A stretch of DNA of 64,000 nt, taken from the NCBI RefSeq assembly GCF_019857205.1, contig NZ_JAHWXO010000001.1, positions 124,001-188,000 of the forward strand. Reading direction: 5' to 3'. Origin of the DNA: Qipengyuania pacifica (lineage in GTDB: Bacteria > Pseudomonadota > Alphaproteobacteria > Sphingomonadales > Sphingomonadaceae). The notes under the pieces are model-generated. The model searched no databases. It had not been told where the DNA came from and was given only the letters and a program-made list of their open reading frames with translations. Position 1 is the first letter of the stretch; every line of letters starts with the position of its first letter. Shown one piece after another: positions 54,610 through 63,109 of the stretch. Both the position numbers and the translations under genes were made by a program.

Positions 54610-55143
54610 ATGGCTAGCAAGCCTGATGCCTTCGACGTTGGCGATTACGTTGTTTACCCCAAGCACGGTGTGGGCCGTGTCATCGAGCTCCAGAGCGAAG
54701 AAATCGCCGGCATGCAGCTCGACCTTTATGTCCTCCGCTTTGAAAAAGAACGCATGACGCTGCGCGTTCCTGTCAACAAGGTCGAATCCATCGGCATGCG
54801 CAAGCTGTCTTCCGACAAGACGCTCAAGGAAGCGATGGAAACTCTCAAGGGCAAACCCAAGGTCAAGCGGACCATGTGGAGCCGCCGTGCGCAGGAATAC
54901 GAAGCCAAGATCAATTCGGGTGAAATCGTGCTGATCGCTGAAGTGACTCGCGACCTCTTCCGTCCGGACGACCAGCCGGAACAGAGCTATTCCGAACGGC
55001 AGATCTTCGAAGCCGCGTCCAGCCGGCTCGCGCGCGAACTCGCCGCGATGGAGAAGACGGACGAGCCGACTGCGCTCGAGAAAATCCTCGACGTGCTGCG
55101 CGAACATGCGCCGCAATATTACGAGAATGCCGAAGACGCGTAA
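54610..55143 (+). CDS. carD: CarD family transcriptional regulator
   Basis: RNA polymerase-binding global regulator that stabilises open complexes at rRNA and other promoters. The 177 aa have the N-terminal RNAP-interaction domain (FDVGDYVVYPKHGVGRVIELQ, Tudor-like, to about residue 65) and a helical DNA-binding C-terminal domain (MWSRRAQEYEAKINSG, LFRPDDQPEQSYSERQIFEAASSRLARELA) with a conserved tryptophan. The start is ATG 54610 with GAAAGGAAAG upstream; the open frame to 54484 is untranslated leader. Confidence 0.95.
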   Translation: MASKPDAFDVGDYVVYPKHGVGRVIELQSEEIAGMQLDLYVLRFEKERMTLRVPVNKVESIGMRKLSSDKTLKEAMETLKGKPKVKRTMWSRRAQEYEAKINSGEIVLIAEVTRDLFRPDDQPEQSYSERQIFEAASSRLARELAAMEKTDEPTALEKILDVLREHAPQYYENAEDA

Positions 55144-55168
55144 CGCGCTTGATTAATCGAACACGTAA

Positions 55169-55212
55169 GGGGCGCCATGCGGCGCCCCTTTTCGTTGGCG
55201 CCCCTTTTCGTT
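55169..55212 (+). terminator. carD terminator with duplicated 3' arm
   Basis: GGGGCGCC (55169-55176), loop ATGC, GGCGCCCC (55181-55188), then TTTT. The unit GGCGCCCCTTTTCGTT (55181-55196) is repeated exactly at 55197-55212, then GGCGCC again. The second copy offers an alternative pairing arm and T-tract. Confidence 0.85.
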
Positions 55213-55321
55213 GGCGCCACTCCGGCCAATAATCCGCCAAACGATTACATTTGTCGACGAACGCGTTGGACGTGGTTATTCGGCGGTGCGAATGATGCAG
55301 TCTGCAATTTGGAGACTGCAC

Positions 55322-56059
55322 ATGGTACGCACTTTGACGATAGCTGCACTCGCGCTGGCAACCGTTACCGCCATCCCGATAACGCCCCTGCTTGCAGAAA
55401 AGACATGGCGCTCGACACTGGATGACGGCCGCTCGATCGGCGAGACGAGCACTGCCACGCAGCGCTTCGAAAAGGTCACTCTGGCAGGCAACGACACGGT
55501 GTCGGTCACGCGAGGCAATCAGTGGCGAATTCGCGCCTCCGGCAGCCCAGCCGTGGTGGCCGAACTACGTTATGTCGTCGACGACGGGCAATTGGTCATT
55601 GGCCGCCGCTGGCGCCGCGAACCGATAAAGGGCACAGCCAGAATCGAAGTCACCGCGCCGTCGGTCACCTCTGCCACGCTTGCTGGATCGGGCAATCTCA
55701 TTGTCGATAGTATGAGCGGATCGGATATCGGCGCCACGGTCGCAGGCTCCGGTACGCTGGAGATCGGCCGGGTGAAAGCTTCGCATCTGTCAGCAGCAAT
55801 TGCAGGGTCAGGCGACCTGAAGATCGCCGGCAATGCAGACGACAGCAGTATCAATATCGCCGGGAGCGGAGATATCGATGCAACGCGCCTTCGTGTCGGT
55901 CGATCGGCCGTATCGATCGCGGGATCGGGCGGTGCCAGGTTCCGCGCCGACGGCCCGGTCAAGGCAAGTATCGTGGGTAGCGGCAGCGCCATCGTTACGG
56001 GTACCACTGACTGCTCCCAGACCCGCATGGGATCTGGACGTCTGACCTGCTCACGCTGA
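55322..56059 (+). CDS. Head-GIN domain (DUF2807) exported protein, first copy
   Basis: A 245-aa exported protein with a signal peptide (about 1-25, ending PLLAE). The body is a right-handed beta-solenoid of about seven coils marked by the recurring AGSG or MGSG turn (LAGSGNL, VAGSGTL, IAGSGDL, IAGSGDI, IAGSGGA). A C-terminal cysteine pair (TDCSQ, LTCSR) probably locks the last coil. ATG 55322 has GGAG 8 bases upstream. Head-GIN proteins are thought to bind polysaccharide or lie at the envelope, but no function is proven. It follows carD and precedes a lipoprotein paralogue. Confidence 0.88.
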   Translation: MVRTLTIAALALATVTAIPITPLLAEKTWRSTLDDGRSIGETSTATQRFEKVTLAGNDTVSVTRGNQWRIRASGSPAVVAELRYVVDDGQLVIGRRWRREPIKGTARIEVTAPSVTSATLAGSGNLIVDSMSGSDIGATVAGSGTLEIGRVKASHLSAAIAGSGDLKIAGNADDSSINIAGSGDIDATRLRVGRSAVSIAGSGGARFRADGPVKASIVGSGSAIVTGTTDCSQTRMGSGRLTCSR

Positions 56060-56178
56060 GCCGCATCGATCACCGAATGGGCTCGGATGACCGAATACAT
56101 CTTTCCTGCCTTGATGATGATCGAGTACTGTATTATATCAGCAATACGGACTGCCGCAGCGAGAGGAATACTACACCG

Positions 56179-56997
56179 ATGATCCACCGAATTCTGAAAG
56201 GCCTTGCCCCGCTCGCAGCCTTGGCTGGAGCAGCACTTGTAACAGGGTGCGACAACATGAACATCCACATCGGCGATGGCGACGGTGTGCCGCTGGCCGA
56301 GCTGGATATGAGCGGTGCGGCGCCGACCGAACTTGTTCTTGCCGGACCGGACAAGGTTATTGTGACCGAAGGCGAAAAGCTGGACATTGCCGTGTCCGGA
56401 GAAGACGCGGCAGTCGACGCGGTGCGTTTTTCGCTCGACGAGGGCTCTTTGGGCATAAGCCGCGCCAAGGATATGGGAAAAATTGGTGGTGTGGCCACCG
56501 TTCGGGTGACGATGCCCAGCCTTACGGCGATGGTGCTTGCAGGATCGGGCGATATCGAGGCAGCCTCTATGCGAGGCAAAGCCGATGTCACCATCGCTGG
56601 ATCGGGGAAAGCCAAGGTTGCCCGGTTCGACGCTGATTCACTGGATCTGACCATTGCTGGATCGGGAAGCTTCGAAGGCGCCGGAACCGTCGATATGCTG
56701 GATATGACCGTAGCCGGATCCGGGAAGGCCGATATGGCCGGCCTCAAGGTCGGCAATGCCGACATATCCGTCGCCGGTTCGGGCGATGCCGAATTCGCCT
56801 CGGACGGCAAGGTTGATGCGAGCATCATGGGCTCGGGAACGATCACGGTAAACGGCCGCGCAGACTGCACGGTAAGCGCGATGGGGTCGGGCACGCTCAA
56901 CTGCCGCGATATCCGGACGGCGACACAGGCACCCCCTGCACCTGACGCCCCTTCGAGCCCGACTGCGCCGGATGCTCCCGCAGCGCCCGATACGTAA
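56179..56997 (+). CDS. Head-GIN domain (DUF2807) lipoprotein, second copy
   Basis: A 272-aa paralogue of the preceding gene with a lipobox (LVTGC, C24), so lipid-anchored where copy one is soluble. AGSG turns recur every 18-22 residues (LAGSGDI, IAGSGKA, IAGSGSF, VAGSGKA, VAGSGDA, MGSGTI, MGSGTL), and the closing cysteine pair (ADCTV, LNCRD) is conserved. A Pro/Ala-rich tail (APPAPDAPSSPTAPDA) follows, perhaps an envelope tether. ATG 56179 has GAGAGGAA upstream. Confidence 0.88.
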   Translation: MIHRILKGLAPLAALAGAALVTGCDNMNIHIGDGDGVPLAELDMSGAAPTELVLAGPDKVIVTEGEKLDIAVSGEDAAVDAVRFSLDEGSLGISRAKDMGKIGGVATVRVTMPSLTAMVLAGSGDIEAASMRGKADVTIAGSGKAKVARFDADSLDLTIAGSGSFEGAGTVDMLDMTVAGSGKADMAGLKVGNADISVAGSGDAEFASDGKVDASIMGSGTITVNGRADCTVSAMGSGTLNCRDIRTATQAPPAPDAPSSPTAPDAPAAPDT

Positions 56998-57052
56998 GTT
57001 CATCGACGGCTCACGCTATTTAGGCTAGGCGGCGCGGCGAGAGGATTTCGCC

Positions 57053-57379
57053 ATGCGCCGCCTAGCCTTAATCATTCTGTTGCCTGTAACCCTTGCGTTG
57101 CCCGGTTGCTTTGCAAAGACCGTGGTGGATGTTGCCACGCTGCCGGTGAAGGCAGTTGGCAAGGGTGTCGATATGGCCACTACCAGCCAATCTGAAGCCG
57201 ACGAGAAGCGCGGCCGCGAAATTCGGCGTCGGGAAGCCCGGCTTGCCCAGTTGGAACGGGACTATGACAAGCAGCTCGACCGCTGCAAGGATGGCAATCG
57301 CCGGGCCTGCGACGATGCACGCAACAGTTATGCCGAGATGCAGCAGATCATTCCATCGATACCGGTCGAGCCCGAGTGA
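57053..57379 (+). CDS. Small lipoprotein, hypothetical
   Basis: A 108-aa protein with a lipobox (LPGC, C19) followed by KTVVDVATLPVKAVGKGVDMATTSQSEADEKRGRE and a charged helical region (RRREARLAQLERDYDKQ) with two cysteines (DRCKDGNRRACDDA) that could pair. Resembles short uncharacterised sphingomonad lipoproteins. It ends next to the convergent tsaC stop. It may belong to the DUF2807 operon (55 bases downstream). Confidence 0.78.
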   Translation: MRRLALIILLPVTLALPGCFAKTVVDVATLPVKAVGKGVDMATTSQSEADEKRGREIRRREARLAQLERDYDKQLDRCKDGNRRACDDARNSYAEMQQIIPSIPVEPE

Positions 57380-58309
57380 TCAATCGGGCGGAGTGGCGGC
57401 ACGGCGTAGCCGGTCGTTGATCGCAATTCCCACGCCCACTTCCGGAATTTCTGCAACCGCAATGCGGGGTTTGGCCGACAAGGCGCCATTGTGAAGGCAG
57501 GCATAGAGGCGTGACGCCGCTTCCGTGAGATCGCCCTTCTCGGACAACGAGCAATCGCCAGCCAGATCACCGAAGCCGATCAAGAACTCGTCTGGCGCAA
57601 CTTCTGAAGCCATTAGCCGAACGGGCTTGCCCGGTGCGTAATGGCTTGCAAGCTGCCCCGGCGCTTCGATATTCTTTCCATCTGCCGCCGAGGCCGCGAG
57701 AAGTATGGGCCCGGGGCGCAAAACGACAACAGATCCATCCGTACGCACCGCCGCAATCGTCGATTCCAGGCCCTGCTCGCACATGCCGCCGTCGATCACC
57801 GCGTCGATCCTGCCGTCGAGCGATGCGAGTACATGTGCCGTCGAGGTCGGGCTGATGAAACCGCTGCGATTCGCGGATGGCGCGGCGATCGGCAGGCCGC
57901 TTTCCTCGAGCAAGGCGCGCATCACGGCGTGTGAGGGCATGCGTATCGCGACCGTTTCAAGCCCCGCTGTCACGGCCTCGGCAAGACCGGCATCTCGGCG
58001 GCGCGGGAGCACAAGGGTGAGCGGTCCCGGCCAGTGCTCTGCCGCCAGCTTCTCCGCTACGTCGGAAAAGTCGGCCAGCTTGCGCGCCAGTTCCAGCGAT
58101 GCCACATGGACGATGAGCGGATTGAAATCGGGTCGACCTTTTGCGCCATAGATCCGCGACACCGCCTCGTCGTTATCTGCGCGCGCGGCAAGGCCATAGA
58201 CCGTCTCGGTAGGTACGGCGACGAGACCTCCATCGCGCAATATCCGTGCAGCGCGTGTAATTTCGTGCGCATCGGTCCCTATCGTTTCCGTAACGTATTT
58301 GCCGCTCAT
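57380..58309 (-). CDS. tsaC: L-threonylcarbamoyladenylate synthase (Sua5)
   Basis: Makes threonylcarbamoyl-AMP for the t6A37 modification of ANN-decoding tRNAs. The 309 aa hold a YrdC domain (1-200) with VAVPTETVYGLAA, KGRPDFNPLIVHV, KL-x-WPGPLTLVL, RMPSH and APSANRSGFISPT, plus a C-terminal Sua5 domain (about 215-309, GQLASHYAPGKPVRL). That makes it the long Sua5 type rather than short TsaC. ATG 58309 is used. Confidence 0.93.
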   Translation of the reverse strand: MSGKYVTETIGTDAHEITRAARILRDGGLVAVPTETVYGLAARADNDEAVSRIYGAKGRPDFNPLIVHVASLELARKLADFSDVAEKLAAEHWPGPLTLVLPRRRDAGLAEAVTAGLETVAIRMPSHAVMRALLEESGLPIAAPSANRSGFISPTSTAHVLASLDGRIDAVIDGGMCEQGLESTIAAVRTDGSVVVLRPGPILLAASAADGKNIEAPGQLASHYAPGKPVRLMASEVAPDEFLIGFGDLAGDCSLSEKGDLTEAASRLYACLHNGALSAKPRIAVAEIPEVGVGIAINDRLRRAATPPD

Positions 58310-58355
58310 GCCCGCGCGCTATATCTCGTTCGGCACAAAGCCAAGAGGATTACCC

Positions 58356-60095
58356 GTGACCTACACCCCCGCCACCCAGGACCAGTTGCTCGCCATCCGC
58401 GTAAACGCCGGAATCGACGATTTGGCGAACAGCGAAAAATTTGCCGCCGCCGAACCGGATATGGTCGAGGCCATCGTGGCCGGCATTGGCGAATTTGCTG
58501 CTGGGGAATGGGCGCCGCTCAATCGCATCGGCGATATCGAGGGCGCAAAGCTGGAGAACGGCGTGGTCCGCCTTCCTGACGGATTTGCCGAAGCCTATGC
58601 ACATTATGTCGAACAGGGCTGGAATGCCATTTCCGGACCCGTGGCGTTCGGCGGACAAGGCCTGCCGTTTACCCTGTCATGCAATGTTCTCGAAAACCTC
58701 GGCACGGCGAACATGGCCTTCAACCTGCTTCCAATGCTGAGCGTTGGCGCGATCGAATCGCTCGACCATCATGGCTTTGCGGAACTTCAGGAAAAATACC
58801 TTCCCAAACTGGTGAGCGGCGAATGGTCGGGAACTATGAACCTGACCGAGCCTCAGGCTGGTTCGGATGTTGGTGCACTGCGTACGACCGCCAGACCCAT
58901 CTCGGAGGGAGAGCACGCAGGCAAATATCTGATCAAGGGTCAGAAGATCTACATCACTTGGGGTGAACACGATCTTGCCGAGAATATCATCCACCTCGTG
59001 CTCGCCCGGCTGCCCGACGCGCCTGAAGGTACGCGCGGTATTTCGCTGTTCGTGGTGCCGAAGTACCATGTGAAGGAGGACGGGTCGCTCGGATCCCACA
59101 ATGATTTGCGATGCGTGAGCATAGAACACAAGCTCGGCATCAACGCCTCGCCCACCTGCGTCATGAGCTATGGCGACAATGACGAATGCATCGGTGAATT
59201 GGTTGGCGCTGAAAATCGCGGGCTGATGGCGATGTTCACCATGATGAACAATGCGCGCATAAATGTCGGCAATCAGGGGGTCCAGATCGGCGAACGGGCG
59301 ACGCAGCAAGCTTTTGCGTACGCGCAAGAACGAGTGCAATCCGCACGCGCAGGATCGCCCGACAGATCATCGGTGGCCATCATCGATCATCCCGATGTCC
59401 GCCGCATGCTGCTACGAATGAAGGCCCTCACCGAAGGCGCGCGTGCGCTGCTGTATTATACGGCGGGACAGGTCGATCGCGGGACGCTGGGCGATGCCGG
59501 CGCGCGTACGCGCGGCGAGGTTCTCACCCCGCTGATCAAGGCCTGGGGAACCGATATCGGAATCGAGGTGGCAAGTCTGGGTGTCCAGGTCCATGGCGGC
59601 ATGGGATTCATTGAGGAAACGGGGGCCGCACAACACTGGCGCGATTCGCGCATTGCGCCGATTTACGAAGGCACGAACGGTATTCAGGCCGCCGATCTCG
59701 TCACCCGCAAGCTCGCGCTCGACGATGGTGCTGCCTTGGCGACGCTGACGGCCGACATTGCCCGAGATGCGCAGGACGAACCGACGCTTGCTGCGCTTGC
59801 TGCCGATTGCGACACAGTGGCGAAATGGATGCGCGCTGATGCCAGCGTAGACGATCGCCTTGCCGGGTCGGTTCCCTTCTGCACCATGCTCGCGGTGGCC
59901 GTTGCCGGGTGGCAATTGCTGCGCCAGCTGCGGGCGATACAGGACGGTGCTGCGCCGGAGTTGGCGGCCACCAAGGCCGCTAGCGTTCGGTTCTTTCTCG
60001 ACCGGATCGTGCCCGAAGCACGTGGCCTGACCGCGGCAGCGACCGCAGGAGCCGAATCGCTTTACACGCTGACCGCCGAACAATTGGCGGGGTAG
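58356..60095 (+). CDS. Acyl-CoA dehydrogenase
   Basis: FAD enzyme catalysing alpha,beta-dehydrogenation of acyl-CoA and reducing ETF. The 579 aa are longer than MCAD (~385) and belong to the group with an extra C-terminal domain. FAD/substrate motifs: MNLTEPQAGSDVGALRTTA, YLIKGQKIYITWGEHDLAENI, the catalytic-base region in IYEGTNGIQAADLVTRKL. GTG 58356 (VTYTPATQ) has GAGGA six bases upstream; the frame upstream overlaps tsaC's promoter. It is a partner of etfBA and fadD by function. Confidence 0.93.
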   Translation: MTYTPATQDQLLAIRVNAGIDDLANSEKFAAAEPDMVEAIVAGIGEFAAGEWAPLNRIGDIEGAKLENGVVRLPDGFAEAYAHYVEQGWNAISGPVAFGGQGLPFTLSCNVLENLGTANMAFNLLPMLSVGAIESLDHHGFAELQEKYLPKLVSGEWSGTMNLTEPQAGSDVGALRTTARPISEGEHAGKYLIKGQKIYITWGEHDLAENIIHLVLARLPDAPEGTRGISLFVVPKYHVKEDGSLGSHNDLRCVSIEHKLGINASPTCVMSYGDNDECIGELVGAENRGLMAMFTMMNNARINVGNQGVQIGERATQQAFAYAQERVQSARAGSPDRSSVAIIDHPDVRRMLLRMKALTEGARALLYYTAGQVDRGTLGDAGARTRGEVLTPLIKAWGTDIGIEVASLGVQVHGGMGFIEETGAAQHWRDSRIAPIYEGTNGIQAADLVTRKLALDDGAALATLTADIARDAQDEPTLAALAADCDTVAKWMRADASVDDRLAGSVPFCTMLAVAVAGWQLLRQLRAIQDGAAPELAATKAASVRFFLDRIVPEARGLTAAATAGAESLYTLTAEQLAG

Positions 60096-60096
60096 G

Positions 60097-61551
60097 CTAT
60101 TCCGCCGTCACCCGGCGCGCGTAATCGTCTGCACCGAAGGTAGCTTCCTGTCCCCGCAGTTCGCGCTGCGGGGGCAAACGGTCACCGGTGATCCGACCGA
60201 TTGCGCCCTGCCCCTGTGCACCGGGGGCGAAGACACGCCAGATGATTCCGGCGGTGTCGTCGGACACGAGCAGAGACCCATCGCCCGCCCATTCGACCCA
60301 GGTCGGGCGGCCGCGCGTCGTCCCGTCGTTTTTGAGGAAACCGGTCAGTACGGGCACGGGCTTGCCGGTAGGGTTCCCACGCTCGTCGAATGCAACATAG
60401 ACGACGTCATAACCCGACGGCGGCCTGCGGTTCCAGGATCCATGCTGGGCGACGAATGCCCCGCTGCCGAACCTGTCGCCCATCTTTGCGCCTTCTTTAC
60501 TGAAGACAAAGCCGAGGGCAGCCACGTGCGGTCCCAGGGCATATTCGGGGGTACGTACGTAATTGATATATTCGGGGATCGGATATTTCACGCGGCGATC
60601 GAAGTTGTTGCCGTAATAGACCCAGGGCCAACCGTAATTCGCGCCGATCGGCACATTGGTTAGATAATCCGGCACCAGGTCGGAACCGAGCATGTCGCGT
60701 TCGTTGACGGTGGTCCATAATTCTCCCGACCATGGGCTGAAATCGAGCCCATTGGCATTTCGTAAGCCGCCTGCGAACATGCGCTGGCGGCCAGTCTCAA
60801 GGTCGATTTCCCAGATCAACGCACGGCCTTCTTCGGCCTCGAGTCCCTTGTCGGCAATGTTCGTATCCGACCCGACAGCCGCGTAGAGGCGGTTGCCGTC
60901 GGGATGCAGCGCCAGGTTGCGCATCCAGTGTCCGCCCCCAGGCGCAAGATCGGCGATCTTGCGTGGTTGGCCCGATACACGAGTGGCCCCCAGCTCGTAA
61001 GCATAGGCAAGCACAGCGTCGTTGTTGGCGACGTAGAGCGTGCCATCACCCCAAGCCAGACCAGATGGAGAGTTGAGGCCATCCAGCAGTACCTGGCGAA
61101 TTTCGGCTTTGCCATCGCCGTCCGCATCGCGAAGCAGAACGACCTGGTTCGGCGATTCTCCAGTGGCACCTGCGCGCGACATCAGCAGATTGGCAATCCA
61201 TCCGGTGATACCGCCGCTCTCTTCGCTTTTCGGGGCGCGGGTCAGCGAAACGAGGATGTCGCCATTTGGCAGCGCCTGCAGGGTACGCGGATGATCCAAC
61301 CCTTCCGCAAACCGGTTGACTGCAAGCCCTTCCGCAGCAGCGGGAACTTCGTTGGCAGCCCATCCCACCGGCTTGGCGACCGCGACAGTGGGAATGCTTT
61401 CCGCATTCGCTTCCTGCAATGTCGGGTCGGTCCCGACGACATCATCGAACGGAACATCAGCCGTATCGCCGCGTGTGAGGAAATAACCTGCGACGGCAAC
61501 GACCAGCAGGATGACAACGAGCGCGATGCCCAGTTTCTTGAGAATACTCAT
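60097..61551 (-). CDS. PQQ-dependent sugar dehydrogenase family (sorbosone dehydrogenase-like)
   Basis: A 484-aa exported beta-propeller protein. An N-terminal membrane anchor (about 6-24, LGIALVVILLVVAVAGYFL) is followed by the L-sorbosone/glucose dehydrogenase fold with DHPRTLQALPNGDILV, NSPSGLAWGDGTLYVA, GGHWMRNLALHPDG, GLRNANGLDFSPWSGELWTT and GSWNRRPPSGYDVV blocks. Many members do not bind PQQ or have unknown substrates. ATG 61551 (MSILKK) was chosen; the longer frame to 61662 overlaps the divergent GAF gene. Confidence 0.88.
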   Translation of the reverse strand: MSILKKLGIALVVILLVVAVAGYFLTRGDTADVPFDDVVGTDPTLQEANAESIPTVAVAKPVGWAANEVPAAAEGLAVNRFAEGLDHPRTLQALPNGDILVSLTRAPKSEESGGITGWIANLLMSRAGATGESPNQVVLLRDADGDGKAEIRQVLLDGLNSPSGLAWGDGTLYVANNDAVLAYAYELGATRVSGQPRKIADLAPGGGHWMRNLALHPDGNRLYAAVGSDTNIADKGLEAEEGRALIWEIDLETGRQRMFAGGLRNANGLDFSPWSGELWTTVNERDMLGSDLVPDYLTNVPIGANYGWPWVYYGNNFDRRVKYPIPEYINYVRTPEYALGPHVAALGFVFSKEGAKMGDRFGSGAFVAQHGSWNRRPPSGYDVVYVAFDERGNPTGKPVPVLTGFLKNDGTTRGRPTWVEWAGDGSLLVSDDTAGIIWRVFAPGAQGQGAIGRITGDRLPPQRELRGQEATFGADDYARRVTAE

Positions 61552-61627
61552 GCGCACCGGATAAGCGACCGCGCGCCGCGGAGCAATGGGGCTTGCGAGC
61601 CGCCAGTTCGCCGCTACATCGCCCGGC

Positions 61628-62110
61628 ATGTACGATTTTCGCCCTGCTCCCGATACGCCCAAGCCCGAAACCTACCGCCAGCTGCTCGATGCAGCCGATG
61701 CGCTGACCGCGGGCGAACCGGACGCGGTGGCCAATATGGCGAATATCGCGGCCTTGTTGTGGGATTTCCTGCCGGATCTGAACTGGTCGGGCTTTTACAG
61801 GGTCGTGGACGGGCAATTGGTGCTTGGCCCCTTCATGGGTCGCCCGGCCTGTATCCGCATTCCGCTCGGTCAGGGTGTCTGCGGCATAGCTGCGAGCGAA
61901 GGCAAGACTCAGCTCGTAGAAGATGTGCACGCCTTCCCCGGCCACATCGCCTGCGATGCGGTAACCAATTCCGAGCTCGTTGTGCCCGTTGCGCGCGATG
62001 GCCATGTCATTGCGGTGATTGATCTCGACAGTCCGGAACCGGCCCGCTTCGACGCTGAAGACGCCGCGGGCATCGAGGCCGTCGCAGCCATGTTATCTAC
62101 GCGGATCTGA
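61628..62110 (+). CDS. msrC: GAF-domain free methionine-(R)-sulfoxide reductase
   Basis: Reduces free Met-R-sulfoxide. The 160 aa are a single GAF domain with WSGFYRVVDGQLVLGPFMG, and the three cysteines expected for fRMsr: RPACIRI, GVCGIAASEG and HIACDAVTNSELVVP, the last being the catalytic region. ATG 61628 (MYDFRP) fits; a longer frame to 61586 is not needed. It is divergent from the sugar dehydrogenase. Confidence 0.9.
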   Translation: MYDFRPAPDTPKPETYRQLLDAADALTAGEPDAVANMANIAALLWDFLPDLNWSGFYRVVDGQLVLGPFMGRPACIRIPLGQGVCGIAASEGKTQLVEDVHAFPGHIACDAVTNSELVVPVARDGHVIAVIDLDSPEPARFDAEDAAGIEAVAAMLSTRI

Positions 62111-62141
62111 CGACCCCTGCCCCATCACGGCACACCCGCGA

Positions 62142-62175
62142 GCGCGCTTTTGCGCGCGGGTTAGCGGCTGCTAAC
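62142..62175. repeat. Two adjacent inverted repeats before the glycine-zipper gene
   Basis: GCGCGC-TTTT-GCGCGC (62142-62157) can end msrC transcription only weakly. GTTAGC-GGCT-GCTAAC (62160-62175) is a perfect 6-bp palindrome 52 bases before the next start codon and could be an operator. Confidence 0.35.
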
Positions 62176-62227
62176 GAATGGCGATCACGAACGGGCTCGA
62201 GCCGAGTCGCCCGAAGGAGCACGCATC

Positions 62228-63109
62228 ATGAACGCCCGCGCCGCCATTGTTCTTACCGTCTCCAGTCTGGCGTTGATTCCGTTCGGCGCCTTGGCACAGA
62301 ACACCATACCCTATGAGGTCGGGCAGTATGAATTCGCACAGCCCTTGCCGGAACTCGATGATGATGTCGTCACGGAAACGGTGACAGAGGACGCAGCGGA
62401 AGCCGAACAAGCTGTGCAGAGCAACGCAGCCCCCGTCTTCGTGAGCAATCCGACGATCCAGACGATCGATCCGTCGGATTCAGCCTATGCTGGCAATGAA
62501 ACCGTGCCGGCGGCTCGCTCCATCCCTGCCCGCGCAGGTGCCGATTTCGTTACCACGCCAACACCGGCAGCAGGGTCCGCTCCCGTGATTTATCGCGATG
62601 CGTCCCGTAGCGCGCCGATGCCTAGTGCCCGTCGGACGGAAAATGTCCCGGGGACGACCACTTACAATGCCGCGACCTATCTGCCGGCGGGTGGTCAGGT
62701 TGTTGCCTTCGATCGGTTAGCCTGGCTGGATGAATGCCGCGCTCGCCTGGACACGTATGACAATGAAAGCGAGCGCGGAAAGGTTATGGGTGCCTTGATC
62801 GGAGGTGTCGCCGGAGGCGTTCTGGGCAACCGCATCGCCGGCGCGGGCAATCGCACCCCAGGTACGCTCATCGGTGCAGGCGCAGGCGTTGCCGCAGGCA
62901 TGGCCGTTGGCGATGCCATCGACGATCGCAACCGATCGCGCAGCGACAGCTACGGGCAATGTGAAGCCTATCTCGACGATTACATGCGCAGTGTAACCGC
63001 CGAAGCGGGAAGCGTTCAGTACGTTCAGCCCGGGCAGTACATGCTGGTGCCGGTTACCGTTTCGGTGCCTCAACGAGTAATTTACCGCGAGCGTACGGCG
63101 GGCAACTAA
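62228..63109 (+). CDS. Glycine-zipper 2TM exported protein
   Basis: A 293-aa exported protein. The signal peptide (about 1-23, ending GALAQ) is followed by a long disordered Thr/Pro/Ala-rich region (about 25-165). A glycine-zipper 2TM domain (about 187-235) shows GALIGGVAGGVLGNRIAG and GTLIGAGAGVAAGMAVGDAI, then a tail. Related proteins sit in the outer membrane (SlyB/Rick 17-kDa-like). Cysteines flank the zipper (DECRAR, GQCEAY). Its stop overlaps the usher stop. Confidence 0.88.
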   Translation: MNARAAIVLTVSSLALIPFGALAQNTIPYEVGQYEFAQPLPELDDDVVTETVTEDAAEAEQAVQSNAAPVFVSNPTIQTIDPSDSAYAGNETVPAARSIPARAGADFVTTPTPAAGSAPVIYRDASRSAPMPSARRTENVPGTTTYNAATYLPAGGQVVAFDRLAWLDECRARLDTYDNESERGKVMGALIGGVAGGVLGNRIAGAGNRTPGTLIGAGAGVAAGMAVGDAIDDRNRSRSDSYGQCEAYLDDYMRSVTAEAGSVQYVQPGQYMLVPVTVSVPQRVIYRERTAGN

